The position numbers and the translations under genes were made by a program. A stretch of 64,000 nt of DNA from Piezodorus guildinii (lineage: Eukaryota; Arthropoda; Insecta; Hemiptera; Pentatomidae): assembly GCA_023052935.1 (NCBI GenBank), contig CM041298.1:65311838-65375837 (forward strand). Reading direction: 5' to 3'. The notes under the pieces were generated by a model, which was given only the letters and a program-made list of their open reading frames with translations, ran no database searches and was not told the origin of the DNA. Each line of letters opens with the position of its first letter. Within the stretch, counting starts at the first letter, position 1. Of this stretch, positions 11,749 through 21,571 are shown in pieces.

Positions 11749-11901
11749 CTGACTGCCCTCCCTGGGTATACGAAAGCGGTGAAGAGCTTGTCCTCCTCGA
11801 TGACCATCCGGTAGGGGTCCTCCGGCCTGCGGGAGCTGGCAGCTGAGAGGCAGGCGGCCAACCAGGCCAGGCCGCACAGCAACATCCTTCCCGAGCAGGA
11901 T
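11749..11901 (-). CDS. Host gene exon with start codon and signal peptide (partial CDS)
   Basis: A 153-base, GC-rich block in very AT-rich surroundings. Read on the minus strand, it follows an acceptor (CCTAACCCCCAG) and ends at a donor (GTCAG/GTACGG). The ATG is at 11885-11883 in the context GGGAAGGATG, with A at -3. It encodes 45 full codons plus two bases. The first 18 residues (MLLCGLAWLAACLSAASS) look like a secretion signal with a Leu/Ala/Cys-rich core. RRPEDPYRMVIEEDKLF follows, then a segment ending YPGRAV. The protein family is not recognised. The next exon should lie at lower coordinates; LINE-B copy 1 sits in that intron. It is probably the N-terminus of a secreted or single-pass membrane protein. 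Confidence 0.72.
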
Positions 11902-11931
11902 CTGGGGGTTAGGAATCATTGTATTAATGAA

Positions 11932-12560
11932 TGAAAAATAATTTTGTTCTGGGACATTTCGTTCCCTAATAATAACATACAATGAACAGAGCAAGTCCAA
12001 TTTGTTTGGCTTTATTTGATGCATAATTATTTATTAAAATAGTAGTTTTTTAAATTTAATATAACTAAAAGATAGAAAATAAAAACAGTTAACATAAATA
12101 AAATAAACTAAAAATATCGAATGAGTTTAGTTATGTATTATCAAACCCAATATTTATCACATATGTGCGGAAGATTGATTTTTGTGGAGGTGGATAAATA
12201 ATCCAACACCAATTAAGTAGGGGATGACACTATACGGAGGGAGATGAGTAAAGTGTTCCAAAGTATGGTAGCACGGATGACAAAGGATGCTGTTCCGTGT
12301 TAGGGTAGATATAGATCTGTAGGTTGTTATCTTGTATTTAGGGTGTGCATGGAAGAGCACGGAGTAAGAAGGTCGAAGATATAGGAAGGTTTTCTGGCTC
12401 GCAAGGATTGGAACAGGAAGATGCCAAGTAGGTATTTAGTAGGTAGGGAGTATGAGAGAAGACACTAATAGATGATGGGTACTTCTAGGAAAAGAGTAGA
12501 AAAGCTGTTTGAGGATAGAGGTGGATTTTATGTTAATTTAGGAAATTGGGTTACTCCATT
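11932..12560 (-). mobile_element. LINE-B copy 2, degenerate
   Basis: The 3' end is recognisable as GTCCCAGAACAAAAT on the minus strand. Upstream, the translation around 12360-12157 (LTRNSILCHPCYHTLEHFTHLPP) follows the LINE-B C-terminal pattern with many changes. It lies in the putative intron upstream of the signal-peptide exon. Confidence 0.6.
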
Positions 12561-12745
12561 TAAGTTTTGATAAAACATGACTCCTAGTACAAGTATATTA
12601 CCATATAACTATTTCCTATAACTAGTATATAAAGAGTATATAAAATGGGTGGGTGGCACCATGCGCGCTGATAACCCACAAGGGGGGGGTCGAACGTTGG
12701 CAAGCAATAAATAGCTGAAACTATACAGTTGTTTAATTTACTTAC

Positions 12746-12790
12746 CGCCACCGGGACTAATTCCTTCCAGTGATTCTCAACGATCAACTA
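12746..12790 (-). other. Candidate upstream (5' UTR) exon end
   Basis: On the minus strand, CCCGGTGGCG is followed by GTAAGT at 12745-12740, a near-ideal splice donor. This is the next good donor upstream of the signal-peptide exon and could be its leader exon. The start of the exon and any promoter are not defined. Low certainty. Confidence 0.3.
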
Positions 12791-12805
12791 ATTATATCCA
12801 CTATA

Positions 12806-13035
12806 GTAATAAATATTAATAGGCTTAGTGAATCCGAAAGTTCGAAGCTGATACTTATGATATTTACCTACACAATCCAATCAAATGACCACCGTCCAAG
12901 CCCAAGACTCCGAGATCCGACTTAACACAATCCTCCCACCTACACCTCGACCTACCTATTGAATGCCAGCCTACCTCAGTTCAGCGCATATTTAATTTTT
13001 AGGAATTCGTTCTTCACTAAGCCTAACAAATGCTT
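12806..13035 (-). mobile_element. LINE-C 3'-end fragment
   Basis: Matches the last ~220 bases of LINE-C in reverse: TAATAGGCTTAGTGAATCC, then CACCGTCCAAGCCCAAGACTC and AATCCTCCCACCTACACCTC. Decayed, no ORF. Confidence 0.75.
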
Positions 13036-13114
13036 ATTTGAGCCGCCGCTATACAACTTTATATACATTATATTATCGGTATTTTATTATAAATCTCTAA
13101 ACTATTCATCTTTT

Positions 13115-13330
13115 ACTTTCACTTACCTAAATATGAAATATATTTTAAGAGAAAGTATTGCGATCGTGAAAATTTTCTGATTCAAGTTTTCACCAAAAAT
13201 GCACGTTTTAGGGTTTCCTCAGTAAAAATGGCCTAGTTCAGCAAAAAAGTCAAGCTCGAAAACGGTTAGATGTACAAAACTGAAAATTTTATATTTTAAA
13301 GGTGTATATGCCTTAGAAAGCAACATTAAA
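13115..13330 (-). mobile_element. Family H, right-end fragment
   Basis: Begins ACTTTCACTTACC and continues with AGTATTGCGATCGTGAAAAT and TGCACGTTTTAGGG. It carries the long, older variant of the terminal palindrome. The (CA)n tract is absent. Confidence 0.8.
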
Positions 13331-13348
13331 AAGAAATATAATATTAAT

Positions 13349-13914
13349 AACACTTTATTCTGGGACTATGTCCCTTAAAAATAACAAAAAATGAACAGTA
13401 GATATTCATATATATGTCTGGTCAAGAAAACAATGAAATTAATTTTTATTTACAAATGTGCAAAAAGAAAAATTAAACACTACTAGACTTATATACATTT
13501 ATTTACAAAAAGTATGGATAATAAACACACAAGATAAAAAAGGAAAGAAAGAAGAGGAGATTTCTTAAAGGCTTACCCAAAGGCTCCTGGTTTGGGTAAA
13601 ATAGATGATTATAACTTGTATTGAAATTAAAAAGTCAGTTGCAGATTCACATTTGTTGCGCATCTATTTGGGATGCCAAAAGATGTTGGAAAAGGTGAGA
13701 TTTGAATGAGAAAAAGGAAGAAGCATGGCGAATATGAGTAGGTAGGGAATTCTGGAATTAGGGAACTGAAAAGATTTAGTTCTATGGGTCGGAATGTTAA
13801 GGTCGGAATGGCGGGATCTAGTTTTAAGAGAGTGGACTGAGGATTTAAATTTAAGGATGCTGTGAATGTATGGAGGGTGTTGGGATTTTATGATTTGATT
13901 AAGGTATGATGGTA
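13349..13914 (-). pseudogene. LINE-B copy 3, RT C-terminus plus 3' end
   Basis: The 3' hairpin GGGAC-ATA-GTCCC is followed by AGAATAAAG on the minus strand. The minus frame 13914-13664 encodes YLNQIIKSQHPPYIHSILKF and the motif RTKSFQFPNSRIPYLL, the LINE-B C-terminus. Part of it is duplicated in inverted orientation just to the right. Confidence 0.82.
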
Positions 13915-14154
13915 TATATATATATATATATACCATAGAACTAAATCTTTTCAGTTCCCTAATTCCAGAATTCCCTACCTACTCATATTCGCCATGCTCT
14001 TCCTTTTTCTCATTCAAATCTCACCTTTTCCAACATCTTTTGGCATCCCAAATAGATGCAACAATGTGAATCTGCAACTGACTTTTAATTTCAATACAAG
14101 TTATAATCATCTATTTACCCAACCAGAGCTTTGGTAAGCCTTTAAGAAATCTCT
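13557..14154. repeat. Long inverted repeat, ~225-bp arms
   Basis: The left arm (13557-13787, within LINE-B copy 3) is mirrored by the right arm (13933-14154) with few differences. The spacer is about 145 bases and contains a TA microsatellite at 13913-13932. It would form a long hairpin as RNA or single-stranded DNA. Twin-priming, fold-back repair or two opposed insertions could have created it. Confidence 0.85.
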
Positions 14155-14169
14155 CTTTGAGAACTTTGA

Positions 14170-14310
14170 TGTGCTTCAATATCATATAAGTTTCAGTGTG
14201 ATTTAAATTGTCTGACAGAGCATTAATGTTGATATTTTAATTTTTTTTCTCTCTAAAATACATTTAATTTTGTAGATTCCAAAAAAATTAACCATATCAT
14301 TTTATTAAAA
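14170..14310 (-). mobile_element. Family H, internal scrap
   Basis: Contains ATCATATAAGTTTCAGTGTG, TGTCTGACAGAGC, and TAATTTTGTAGATTCCAAAA, matching the mid-part of H in reverse. Both ends missing. Confidence 0.65.
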
Positions 14311-14974
14311 AAAAAACGGCTAAATTTACAATTTGAATGAATTTTATAACCTACTAATACCGTTTTAGAATTAATTTTACCGGTGCTAACACATCTAAAA
14401 TCTATCCATAAAACGCATATCATCCCATGAAAACATAATAAAAGGATTTAAAAATTGTTTATTAATTTTTATAATCATTAATTATGATTATTTTAATCAT
14501 TTTATTATATTTAGGCAATGAAATATCGCGCATATTATTTATACAATTTGTTTATCAAGATCGTACGATCTGTCTCAGTCGCTCCTAAAACGATTACGTG
14601 AACCAGCTGCAAATCTATTTCTGGAATAATAATAACGTAGCCCTGAGGTTTCCCCTAAACCGCAAAGTGAATTCGAATATAATTTTAGAACGTCGAGGCG
14701 TGTTTCGTAAACAAAGAAACTGCACTGCACTGCAATGAAGATGGCAAACTAGTTGTATCAACCGGAAAGTAAATATTTTTGCCAGGTTTAGATTTAGTTT
14801 TAACTACAGTTAAACAAACACAAGCTAATCCTGGCATATGTTTGGTTGATCGGTTAGTTATTGAATGAAATTGAAAGAGCAATGCCATCTTAATTAGGGA
14901 TTACCGTATGTTAAATCCAGGAGGGTCTTTTATTATATTTTCAAGAACCTATTTATGTAATATTTATTTATTTA
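14311..14974. other. Unique sequence, no gene called
   Basis: The left part is AT-rich. The block at about 14560-14890 has mixed composition, is single-copy here, and lacks repeat signatures. A minus ORF of 67 codons (14888-14685) has no recognisable domain. It could be a conserved non-coding element or an unrecognised exon. Confidence 0.4.
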
Positions 14975-15240
14975 ATATCCACTTTTGCCGCAAACGGTGT
15001 GAAGATCCATTCTGTAGAGTCTGGTCCAACAATCCATCTCCTCTACCAATCTTCTTCTCCTTCTCCAATTCAGACATCTTCTGTAAAAGGCCTCCTGTTT
15101 TGTACCTTCCCAAGTCTTCCTCGGTCTTCTTCTCGACGTCAGACCCTCCACCTTGGTATCATAGAGGCCTCCGCCACTCTGTTTTCTGCTATTCTGGAAA
15201 CATGGACGAACCATCTCAGTTGATGTTCTTTAATATTATC
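14975..15240 (-). pseudogene. LINE C-terminal remnant, family unclear
   Basis: Minus-strand translation gives a segment like the end of many LINE ORF2 proteins: SRRRPRKTWEGTKQEAFYRR followed by a Trp/Arg-rich stretch. Stops interrupt the flanking sequence. Probably a decayed LINE 3' end. Confidence 0.5.
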
Positions 15241-15411
15241 CAAAGATGACCAAAGTCCCCCATTCGACCTTATTTTTACGTTTCGCGTGCTGTCTCTTTT
15301 TTTCTTTCCTACCTTCTCTAATAAAGTTGGCTCATATCCTTTTTGTTAGAGTCGTAAATTCGATTCAATAGGTGAGAATCGGTAAGGAAGTGTTTTTATT
15401 AACTACTTTAG

Positions 15412-16325
15412 AATAGAATAGAATAGAATAGAAAAAGATATTTATTCTGGGACAAAGTCCCTTAAGAACAATTCATATGTACAATTAAGATATATATAAT
15501 GTGTCTGGCTACAAGACAAAAGGGATATAATTATTTCTTATTCACAATGATACATGAAGAAAAGAAAGGATATAATAAAACAAAAGAGTAAAATAAATAA
15601 ATAATAACTTCTGGTGCATTAAACGAAACTAAACATTGAACTTGATTCATTATTGATCCTTTTAAAAATATAAACAATAAATAACAGATTTTCTTTTTTA
15701 TTTGAAATATCTTATTGAGCGTCTGTTTGGGATGACAGTAGGTAGTGGAATAGCTGGGACTTGAATGATGTTAGGGAAGAAGCATGGCGGATATGAGTAG
15801 GTAAGGAATTCCAGAGAGTAGTGGAGCGGACAATAAAGGAATGATCAAAAGTTGTTGTTCGATGGGTAGGAATATAAAGGTCGGAATGGCGCGATCTTGT
15901 TTAGAGGGAGTGGACTGACGATTTAAATTGCAGAAGTCTGTAGATATATGGAGGTAGCTGGGAGTTGATTATTTGGTAAAGATATGATCCTAGGAAATAT
16001 TGTCTTCGGATAGAAGGAAGGAGCCACTTCAACTCATTGTATAAATGGGTCACATGAGACCTCTTCGGTGTACCAAGGACAAATCTTAAAAATATGTTCA
16101 TAATTCGCTTTAGCCTGTCCTCGAGCACAGCCGAGAGGCCACCATATACCATACAGCAATAGTCAAAGTCGGGGAAAATAAATGAGGAGGAGCTTACGGG
16201 TAGACAGTGGAAGAAGATGACGGGAGCGATGGAAATATTTGAGGGTACTTATTGTTCTTCGGGAGATTTGGGCAATATGGGGTTTCCAGGAAAGGGTTTG
16301 GTCGATGGTAATACCTAGGTTTTAT
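15412..16325 (-). pseudogene. LINE-B copy 4, RT C-terminus plus 3' end
   Basis: The minus frame 16152-15901 encodes MVYGGLSAVLEDRLKRIMNI and HVTHLYNELKWLLPS. The 3' end is GGGAC-TTT-GTCCC, AGAATAAATATC, then four to five TTCTA repeats, which appear as TAGAA repeats at 15412-15434. The pentanucleotide tail is this copy's 3' terminus. Truncated at 5' near the same codon as copy 1. Confidence 0.85.
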
Positions 16326-16849
16326 TTGTGTTTTAGGTCTTTTTTTTGAGATGATTTGTTTTACTTATATAAAATAGTTTTATTTTCATTAAGTTTGTCC
16401 ATATATTCACTTTTATATTTTGTCAAACCTGTTGCTATTCTTAGGAGGTTACAAAATAAAGTTGTTTTATTTATTTCTTCTTTCAATTTATACTGAAGGA
16501 AAATTGGCAATTACAACTGCTAAGTTCAAAACGCAAAATCTCTGCCAACTCTAAATAGATTACAGTTATGCTTTTTTTTCCTTTTTTCAGGAGATTTAAT
16601 ATTCATCAAGCAGTTATATTCATTCGGTCCTTTATTCACAAGACGGACAGATAATTTTCTTTTTTTTAAATTCGATACTAGAAACATTAGATCCCAAATT
16701 TCAAGTAGATTATTATTTCTTGGTCTTTTAGAATGTTTCATTATCAAAAATAAAAAATAAACCGAAATGTATATAAGAAATAATGACTTTGATGTTTGAT
16801 TCGTCAATTAAAAATATACTCTTTCTAATTATGTATTTTATCATGAACT
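16326..16849. other. AT-rich spacer
   Basis: T-rich, no gene or repeat recognised. Confidence 0.5.
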
Positions 16850-17225
16850 GTTTATCAGATTTGTCACATCTATCCCACCTCTATGATGAGTCAATTGGCT
16901 CTTTACTACGATTCTTAGGCAATATTTCCTTGGTTCCTTTCTCTTTCAAGTCATCTGCTCCCACCGCTCCTCTTACGTCTATAGTCTCCTACAATTTAAA
17001 TCCACAATCTATATACAGAACCAGATCCCGTCTTTCCGACCTCTAAACGCCTTCCCATAGAAACAAAAAATTTGAATGTCTCTTCTTAGCCCGGTCCACT
17101 TTTTCCTGGAATACTCTCCCATCAAACATCCTTCATGCTTCTTCCGAATCTTCATTTAAGTTCTCCTTTTTCAACACCTTCTTGCTTCCCAACCAGATGC
17201 CAACTAATTTGAGTATAGCGATTAA
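16850..17225 (+). mobile_element. LINE-B copy 5, plus-strand fragment
   Basis: Encodes a LINE-B C-terminus in broken frames: LSHLSHLYDESIGSLL near 16866, NPQSIYRTRSRLSDL ending at 17046, then a FFNTFLLPNQMPT-like end. The 3' hairpin is missing. Confidence 0.7.
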
Positions 17226-17439
17226 AGTGAGGTGAAAAATGTCTACACTTCATGACATAAATGATAGTAAAATTGATTTTCATTTTATTCTGTTTTTTGG
17301 TTTGTTAATTCTTTATTACATTTAGATATTATTGTAATATTTTTAATTTTATTCTTTATTTCTTTCTCTTATCATTTAAAATAATTTTATATATTTATTG
17401 TAATCATTAATATTATCATTATTTTATTTTTTGGTTAAT

Positions 17440-17790
17440 TATTTTCAATAATCAACCTTTGTAATCGACCAAAAAAAAAACATAAATACCCCTGCTCAAA
17501 ATTTGAGGGTTTACGTTTCAAGATGCGTAGAATCCAAATAACGAATAAAAATAAATCCGTTTGTCCGCCGTCCGCGGCATATCTCCGAAACTACTGGACC
17601 AAAGTTTTTTTTTTAAATTCGCTACAAAAATACTAGTCCGTTCAACGATGATCCTAACATCTACGTTGATATCAGCTGGTTAGTTTTAAAATGGCGGCCG
17701 ATTAAAATTATTTTATTCAATAACTCAGTTATTTGTGAAGATAGAAAACAAAATTATTATTGTTAACCATTAAAGTTTATTTTATTATCA
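17440..17790 (+). repeat. Repeat family D, copy 1
   Basis: Shares blocks with four other places in the window: CTTTGTAATCGACC, AATTTGAGGGTTTACGTTTC, AACGATGATCCTAACATCT and TTTTAAAATGGCGGCCG. No ORF and no defined termini. Confidence 0.75.
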
Positions 17791-18400
17791 TCAAGGTAAT
17801 TTGTTCCATAATCATAATTTAAGTTTTTATACAGATACATTTTTTTCCGAAACTGAAGCCTTTTGTACATATTTTAATCTGTAAATTTCTGTTAACGATT
17901 TTCTAAATTCCTGTAGGATTAAAGCCCATTTTTTTTTATCGTCGAGTTTAATGTGTATGACAATATTATGTTTTTCAGCTATTTCTTTATTATTTTAAGT
18001 CCTTTATCCAGTTTGCCTTTTGTTTAACAACTTCATTATTTAATAAATATGGTTGCCTATTATAGTTAAAACATTTAATATGTATGGAAACTACCTACGC
18101 GGTTGTATTTTAAGTGTATTTGTACGATTTTAATAATCTCATGAACCTCTCGATGAGATCTTGAACAGCTTAAACTATCCTTCGGCCAGCCGTAGATCCC
18201 GACGGAAGCCAGACGGTGGCTAAGGGATCAGTGACTGAGGGTAGAGTAGAGCCAAGGGACTGGTTGCTACGGTATTATTATACTCACAAAGAGAAGAAAT
18301 AGATATTTGACGTCCCCGTATCCAAAATATACCCGGTGGAGGTGATGTTACAGTCCAGGGATAAAAAAAAATATCTGTCATGTCTGCTCCAAAGGAAAAC
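17791..18400. other. Unique sequence with a GC-rich patch
   Basis: AT-rich to about 18120. From 18170 to 18370 it is clearly GC-richer and single-copy here. A 60-codon minus ORF starts at 18402. Within it, CTCTTTGTGAGTAT at about 18285 looks like a splice donor. It could be a 5' exon served by the cluster at 18540, but coding evidence is weak. Confidence 0.35.
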
Positions 18401-18539
18401 ATTCGGTAATCTTTTCTATTTTTAAAAACCCTGTTCAGACATGGTCAAAAGTATAGTCGTATCTGAGGAAAACAACCTACTCAATTAGGTGATTTTTTTT
18501 TTCGAAAACTTCTATAGGCTGGGTAAAAGCTTTGATTTC

Positions 18540-18586
18540 GTAACCATAGTAACGTCACCAACATGCTCTAGACTGGCGCATGCGCT
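18540..18586. promoter_or_regulatory. Promoter-like cluster: X-box, CRE-like, NRF-1-like palindrome
   Basis: GTAACCATAGTAAC at 18540-18553 fits the RFX X-box (GTNRCC, 2-base spacer, RGYAAC). TAACGTCA at 18550-18557 is a CRE-like half. GCGCATGCGC at 18576-18585 is the core palindrome bound by NRF-1 family factors. Three such sites within 47 bases of otherwise AT-rich sequence suggest a promoter or enhancer. Which gene it serves is unknown. Confidence 0.5.
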
Positions 18587-18699
18587 CTACGTATACCTGT
18601 CTATTAGAGATAGGATAACGATATCAATATTCGTGAGCGTCATATATACCAGTGTAATATCGGCACAAAAGTATCGAAATTTATAATACTTTATTTCAG

Positions 18700-20014
18700 T
18701 ATTTAATTTAATTAAAATCAGTAGCAAATAAAATTAGTAAAGACATTGTAGAAAAACAATGTCTTAGAACTTACCTAAAGTTAATATAATGAATATCTTA
18801 ATTATCTTGACTCTAGAATATCGATATTTGTAAATATTATTAAAACATTACTTTACGTGAAAACGTTTAAACATACGAAGCAAAGTCACGGTGATCTTAC
18901 TGTTAATATTTAAAGCGTAGCATAGCGAAATATAAAAGAATATCTTGATCATATAAGCATAGAAATATGGCATTTGAATATTAAGTTCATTTTAATAATA
19001 TAGATTTCAATGAAGCACAATGTATATTTTATTACTAATTAAAATATATGTTTATTGTTTTTTTGGAACAGAAAACTGAGGTTATCTCAGCAAAACAACT
19101 ATAAAGCTCATTCACAGATGTCTGAATTTCCTTGATAATAATGGCATTTCTATAAAAAAATAAATGTGATATGTGTACCACCAACCCATACAGTCTGCAG
19201 TCACATTCAGATTACGATGACACTCTTCAAGATGTCTCTACAAGCTGATGCTGTTTTACAATTAAATGGAACAATAATAAAAAAAAATATGCATTCTCAA
19301 CATAATCTACTTTAACAAACGTTCTCTTCCTTCTAACAAAATTCCAGCGCAAATCGAGAATTAAAAAAAAAGTTTTCATTTCTATCTCTATGACTGCCTG
19401 AATTGTAATTTTTTTAAGTTTTTTTTTTTTTATCAATTCAGATAGATTACATAATCTCAATTTAATATCATAAAATAGATTAACAGGAATAAAAAAAAAT
19501 TATGTATTCATCAGGGAATATTTTATTTCTTTATTGATTTAGATTTTAAAATACACTGATTCAGGGTGCCGCGTCTCTATGATCATCTTTTAAATTAGTT
19601 ATTTAAAATAATAGTGAACCAAAATAGAACAAATAAACACAAATAGTTTGGCGTAAAAAACTTAATTATTTCGAAAACATAATCGTATCCGATAATAATA
19701 TAATTTTCAAAACAGCTTAAAAGAAGACAAAGCTTTCAAAAATATTTCAGACCGAATATATATATATATATTTTTTTTCCTCACTCATCCTGTTACGAAA
19801 CGATCCTACCTGGCAGAAAGCCTGGGCCATCCACGCCAGTAAACTGTCAGAAAAAACAGAACGTAGCAGACTGCCCTTCGACAGTTTATAGTGGCTGTAG
19901 TCCAGCTGTCTGACTGCTGAAGGCAAACTTATTGTCAGCCTTTTTCTTATGTTATTACACCCAAATTCGAAACTTATCCTTAGAAAGACTAATTAAAAAC
20001 GGCAATTGATATTA
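18700..20014. other. Unique AT-rich sequence, no gene seen
   Basis: Mostly AT-rich. A GC-richer block at about 19790-19970 contains the inverted pair TAAACTGTC / GACAGTTTA around a ~32-base loop. No ORF with coding character. Confidence 0.45.
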
Positions 20015-20832
20015 TTTTATTTTTTAACATTTTTATGATATTTACAACTGTATTAAAAAACAAATAGACCAAGTAAATGTGATAGTAATATAATAAAATG
20101 ACATGATATACATGTAGAGAAGCTTCTGATTGAAAAAACTCTAAAAATATTCTAAACTAGAATGTCCCGTGGCCTTTTCAGCCGCCTCGGAGAATCATCA
20201 GGCATTAAAGAGGAAGAAAGGATTGAAACTAGTGGGTTAAAGTGAGGATGGAGTTTGTCATGAAAGGATTGATACCTGGTTCGGGACAAATCAGTAACAT
20301 AGGGAACATTAAGGTCTTCATGGATAAGTTTATTAGTGGCGAAGTAAGGAGGGTTGAGGATTTTACGAAGGATTTTGGATTGTAAGGATTGGATGCGGGA
20401 AGAATTCGATGGTTTAGTAGAGCCCCATAGCTCTACTCCGTGAGTTCAGATTGGTCTTATAATAATCATGTAGATGAGCCTCTTGTAGTTAAGACGAAGG
20501 TTTGACCGTTTGTCTAGTAAGTGTTGAAGTACCCTAAAACGGCGAGCAGTTTCTTGTCGTTTTAGTCGTGTATGAGGATTCCAAGTTAGGCGTTTGTCAA
20601 GAAGTTCTGGGTATCGGATCTGTTAAACAGGAACTAGTCGAGTGTTATTAAAGGATACTGTAGGGCAGGAAGTCAAAGGTTTACGACGAAGGGTAAAGGT
20701 TATTTGATGAGATTTGTTGGAATTTATTTTTATTGTACAGTTCTGAGACCATACTTCTAGGTCTTTGATGTGGGCTTGAACGGTATATGAGGCAATAAAT
20801 GGATCTTTATGAACTGATAACTCGCAGGTGTC
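20015..20832 (-). pseudogene. LINE-A copy 3, 5'-truncated
   Basis: Reverse complement of the LINE-A C-terminus and 3' UTR. Recognisable blocks are TCAGCCGCCTCGGAGAATC, GGTTTAGTAGAGCCCCATAG and TTTCTTGTCGTTTTAGTCG. It covers the region from just after the YADD motif to the poly(A) side. Several stops and indels are present. Confidence 0.85.
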
Positions 20833-20921
20833 TGATAATATTGAATTTATTTTATTTTTAAGGATGGAAATATAGTTGACTCAGGATAACAAGCAAAACA
20901 TACAGCATGACTCCTAATGAG

Positions 20922-21382
20922 CTTTTGCCTTTACCCTAGTCTATTTAATCTGTACATCTCAGACCTCCCCTCACACCTATTATCACACCTTTTGCCTTTA
21001 CCCTAGTCTATTTAATCTGTACATCTCAGGCCTCCCCTCACACCTATTATCACACCTTTTGCCTTTACCCTAGTCTATTTAATCTGTACATCTCAGACCT
21101 CCCCTCACACCTATTATCACACCTTTTGCCTTTACCCTAGTCTATTTAATCTGTACATCTCAGACCTCCCCTCACACCTATTATCACACCTTTTGCCTTT
21201 ACCCTAGTCTATTTAATCTGTACATCTCAGACCTCTCCTCACACCTATTATCACACCTTTTGCCTTTACCCTAGTCTATTTAATCTGTACATCTCAGACC
21301 TCCCCTCACACCTATTATCACACCTTTTGCCTTTACCCTAGTCTATTTAATCTGTACATCTCAGACCTCCCCTCACACCTAT
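20922..21382 (+). repeat. 67-bp tandem array, seven copies
   Basis: Copies start at 20922, 20989, 21056, 21123, 21190, 21257 and 21324, each 67 bases; the last is short. They differ at only a few positions (a CAGGCC for CAGACC change in copy 2, CTCTCC for CTCCCC in copy 5). The unit is part of the LINE-D RT coding sequence (SLFNLYISDLPSHLLSH). Because 67 is not a multiple of three, the array destroys the frame. Confidence 0.97.
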
Positions 21383-21571
21383 TCCTTGAACGATCCCTAA
21401 ACGCCGATGACACTGCTATTTATACATCTTCATATAGGATCAAAACAATAATTAACAGACTACAGACACTCCTTAGAAAAATCATTAGTTATTTTTCAAA
21501 TTGGAAGATTAAAGTCAATGTCCAGAAAAACCAGTCAATAATTTTCACGAAAAAAAGTTAAGAAGATAATT

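Noticed and set aside
20922..21382. Regular 67-bp spacing suggested a CRISPR array
   Set aside because: There are no variable spacers; the whole unit repeats, and it is RT coding sequence in a eukaryotic LINE.
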